Shown here: one piece after another, positions 22,519 through 24,575 of the stretch
Numbering within the stretch: position 1 is the stretch's first letter
How the letters are laid out: every line of letters begins with the position of its first letter
Source of the DNA: Sphingomonadales bacterium UBA6174
Lineage (GTDB): Bacteria; Pseudomonadota; Alphaproteobacteria; Sphingomonadales; Sphingomonadaceae
NCBI GenBank assembly: GCA_002422945.1
Contig: DITW01000006.1
Location: 1-24,575 of the forward strand
Length of the DNA stretch: 24,575 nucleotides
Direction of reading: 5' to 3'
The notes under the pieces: model-generated
Seen by the model: the letters and a program-made list of their open reading frames with translations, nothing else
Database searches by the model: none
Told to the model about the DNA's origin: nothing
Program-made: the position numbers and the translations under genes

Positions 22519-23294
22519 TCCCTCATAGTCTTGCTACGTTAGAGCCGATGTTGTTGTCGCTGATGTTGGCGTTGTTGCGGCCCGGCGCGGCGTTTCTGGC
22601 GGCCCCTGTATTCGGCATGCCCGCTGTGCCTGTGGTCTTGCGCCTTGTGATCGCGGTGGCGCTCGGTTTGCCCGGCATGACATTGGCCGGGGTCGCACCG
22701 CCCGCTGCCGGGATTGTGTCGCTATCGGGGCTGTTGTTTATCATGGGCGAGGTGATCTGCGGCCTTGCCTTCGGCTTTGCCGTGCAGATCGGCTTTGCCG
22801 CTGCCCTGTTGGGAGGCGAGTTAATCAGCAATAATATGGGGCTTGGCTTTGCCTCGATGCACGACCCGATTGCGGGCCATTCCAGCCCGGCGGTCGGCCA
22901 GTTGATGACGATCCTTGCGACCTTTCTCTTTTTCGCGAGCGATGGCCATCTCCAGTTCGCGCGGATCATTGCCGAGAGCTATCAGGCGGTGCCGCCCGGC
23001 GGCGCATGGCCATCGCGCAATGTCTTGATGGGGCTGGTGCAATTTGGCGGACTGGTGTTTTCAGCGGGCCTGTCGATTGCGCTGCCGGTCGGTTTTGCCT
23101 TGGTGCTGGTGCAGGTCATCATGGGGATTATCGGCCGGTCCGCCCCATCGCTAAACCTGTTTGCCGTCGGCATGCCAGTGGCGTTGATCGCCGGGGTCGT
23201 GCTGATGGCGGCGACATTACCGGCGATGGCCGAGGGTATTTCCCGCGCATTATCGGCGGCGCTAGCGCACGCAGCCGGTCTGGCGAAAGGCTGA
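22515..23294 (+). CDS. fliR: Flagellar export gate protein FliR (probable TTG start)
   Basis: FliR (259 aa if started here) is the single-copy gate subunit. The first helix carries LALLRPGAAFLAAPVFGMPAVPVVLRLVIAVALG. Later come GFAVQIGFAAALLGGELISNNMGLGFASMHDP and GLSIALPVGFALVLVQVIMGIIGRSAPSLNLFAVGMPV, all typical. No ATG occurs near the fliQ stop. The TTG at 22515 overlaps it as TTGA and puts the arginine of LLRPGA at residue 22, the position of the corresponding arginine in enteric FliR. The first ATG (22548) would remove 11 residues and has no good ribosome binding site. I therefore favour TTG, but this is inference. flhB begins 2 nt after the stop. Confidence 0.92.
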   Translation: MIPHSLATLEPMLLSLMLALLRPGAAFLAAPVFGMPAVPVVLRLVIAVALGLPGMTLAGVAPPAAGIVSLSGLLFIMGEVICGLAFGFAVQIGFAAALLGGELISNNMGLGFASMHDPIAGHSSPAVGQLMTILATFLFFASDGHLQFARIIAESYQAVPPGGAWPSRNVLMGLVQFGGLVFSAGLSIALPVGFALVLVQVIMGIIGRSAPSLNLFAVGMPVALIAGVVLMAATLPAMAEGISRALSAALAHAAGLAKG

Positions 23295-23296
23295 AC

Positions 23297-24442
23297 ATGT
23301 CGGACGCGCCGGATAAGGATCAGCAAAGTGAAGCCCCTACCCAAAAACGCCGCGACGAGGCGGCGAAAGAGGGCGATGTCTTACAATCGAAAGAGCTTGG
23401 CATTGCGCTGGTGATGGCGGCGGCGGCGGGTTGGCTGGTGTTGCTGGGACCGGTCTTTGTCGATGCCTGCGCCCAATCATTGCGACAGGGCCTATCGGTA
23501 CGGGCGGAGGATATTGCCCATTTCGCCCCCGGCACGCGGCTGGTGCGGTTGATCGGCCCGGTGATCTGGCCATTGTTCGGGTTGTTCTTGATGGCGCTGC
23601 TCGCGACGATAGCTGGCCCGGTGTTGTTGGGTTCGGCAGGATTTCGCGGCTCGGCCATTGGTTTCAAGGCAAGCCGGATGAGCCCGATGAGCGGGTTGAA
23701 GCGTATGTTCGGCATGCATGGCCTGATGGAATTGGGCAAGGCGTTGGCCAAGACGCTGTTGCTGGGGGCCATTGGCTGGTGGTTCGTGTCGGATGCGATG
23801 CGGGTGTTTCCGGCGCTTGCAATGCAGGATTTGTCGGGTGCGATCCGGGCGATGGGGCAGATGCTGGCGCAGGCGGTGATGGCGCTCGTGATCGGTATCG
23901 TGCTGATTGCGGGGATCGATGTCCCGATGCAGATATTCCAGCGCATGGCCCGTTTGCGGATGTCGCGCGAACAGGTGAAGCAGGAAATGCGCGAAAGCGA
24001 GGGCGCGCCCGAATTAAAACAGGCGCAACGCCAACGCCAGCACGCGTTGTTGGCGGGTTCGGCGCGCAAGGCGGTGGCGGAGGCGTCGGTTGTGCTGACC
24101 AACCCGACCCATTTTGCGGTGGCGCTGCGCTATCGCCCCGGCATTGATGCTGCCCCGGTTGTCGTCGCGCGCGGGCGTGGCGAGGTGGCGCTCGCCATCC
24201 GCGAATTGGCGCGCAAGGATCATATCCCGACGCTTGAATATCCGCAGTTGACCCGCGCCATTTATTTCACGTCACGCGCGGGGCAGGTGATCTCGGAAGA
24301 TTTGTTCCTCGCGGTGGCGACGATCCTGTCGTTCGTGTTCCGGTTGGACGCTGCGATGGGCGGTGCGATGCCGATGCCGCAGGTCAGCGTCCCCGATGGC
24401 AAACGCTTCGATGAACATGGCCGTCCTGCGGCTGGGCGCTAA
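23297..24442 (+). CDS. flhB: Flagellar export switch protein FlhB
   Basis: FlhB (381 aa) controls the switch from rod/hook to filament export. A charged N-terminus (KDQQSEAPTQKRRDEAAKEG) is standard. Four membrane segments lie at about 34-52, 88-112, 148-166 and 190-208, followed by a cytoplasmic linker (MSREQVKQEMRESEG). The autocleavage motif NPTH is at 269-272, with cleavage expected between N269 and P270 as in Salmonella. The rest of the cytoplasmic domain (HFAVALRYRPG, RELARKDHIPTLEYPQLTRAIYF) is complete. It is the last gene of the operon. The usual neighbour flhA does not follow; a tRNA gene does. Confidence 0.97.
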   Translation: MSDAPDKDQQSEAPTQKRRDEAAKEGDVLQSKELGIALVMAAAAGWLVLLGPVFVDACAQSLRQGLSVRAEDIAHFAPGTRLVRLIGPVIWPLFGLFLMALLATIAGPVLLGSAGFRGSAIGFKASRMSPMSGLKRMFGMHGLMELGKALAKTLLLGAIGWWFVSDAMRVFPALAMQDLSGAIRAMGQMLAQAVMALVIGIVLIAGIDVPMQIFQRMARLRMSREQVKQEMRESEGAPELKQAQRQRQHALLAGSARKAVAEASVVLTNPTHFAVALRYRPGIDAAPVVVARGRGEVALAIRELARKDHIPTLEYPQLTRAIYFTSRAGQVISEDLFLAVATILSFVFRLDAAMGGAMPMPQVSVPDGKRFDEHGRPAAGR

Positions 24443-24530
24443 ATCACGACATGGCCCCGCTTGAATCGTTGACATCGCGCGCGACTTGGCTCATTGGACC
24501 GGCACACCATGCCATGCCGCATGCATGCGA
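24443..24530. other. flhB/tRNA-Cys spacer
   Basis: This is an 88-bp non-coding stretch. No terminator hairpin with a T tract follows flhB. It contains short GCAT-rich repeats (ATGCCATGCCGCATGCATGCG) just before the tRNA and the -35-like TTGACA described separately. Confidence 0.6.
24469..24497 (+). promoter_or_regulatory. Candidate promoter for tRNA-Cys
   Basis: A perfect TTGACA (24469-24474) stands 17 nt before CATTGG, a poor -10. The position would start transcription about 25 nt before the tRNA. The call is weak because only the -35 is convincing. Confidence 0.35.
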
Positions 24531-24575
24531 GGCCCGATGGCGGAGTGGTGACGTAGCGGACTGCAAATCCGCGCA
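24531..24575 (+). tRNA. tRNA-Cys(GCA), 3' part outside window
   Basis: The sequence begins GGCCCGA (acceptor strand), continues through a D arm, and reaches an anticodon stem GCGGA/TCCGC around CTGCAAA, giving anticodon GCA for cysteine. The window ends just after this stem, so the T arm and 3' acceptor are not visible. Confidence 0.93.

Overview
The window is GC-rich chromosomal DNA from an alphaproteobacterium. The protein sequences and the gene neighbourhood (DUF445, RND pair, a compact sigma-54-driven fli operon) look most like Sphingomonadales; this is an inference from protein style, not a database result. The window is gene-dense and most assignments are to well-known families. I did not find a clearly new system. 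The most interesting points are regulatory or are departures from family norms.

Left part (1-9976, essentially all minus strand). It opens with a tRNA-Gly(CCC)/tRNA-Thr(GGT) pair, the latter cut by the window edge. Next is a BtuB-like TonB-dependent receptor under a cobalamin riboswitch (aptamer about 2247-2400), with a promoter candidate and a possible ribosome-binding-site sequestering stem. Behind it lie ruvC, a small cysteine-containing lipoprotein gene and yebC, with no ruvA or ruvB. Further up are a DUF445 membrane protein gene, an RND efflux permease gene and its membrane-fusion (adaptor) gene. Adaptor, permease and DUF445 are tightly packed and probably form one transcription unit.

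Middle part (9977-12380). A divergent intergenic region with a bulged palindrome leads to a SIMPL/DUF541 periplasmic protein gene. A terminator-like hairpin and an entericidin-type small lipoprotein gene follow. A short flagellin gene (minus strand, with a good intrinsic terminator) then lies back-to-back with the fli operon. The 296-bp fliC-fliE spacer holds a consensus sigma-54 promoter facing fliE.

Right part (12381-24442, plus strand). One continuous flagellar operon runs fliE-F-G-H-I-J-K-L-M-N-O-P-Q-R-flhB. It encodes the MS ring and rod junction (FliE, FliF), the switch (FliG, FliM, FliN), the export ATPase complex (FliH, FliI, FliJ), the hook-length ruler (FliK), the stator-associated FliL and the export gate (FliO, P, Q, R, FlhB). 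FlhA is not in the window. Neighbouring genes overlap by exactly 4 or 8 bp at ten junctions, which suggests translational coupling. A tRNA-Cys(GCA) gene, cut by the right edge, follows flhB.
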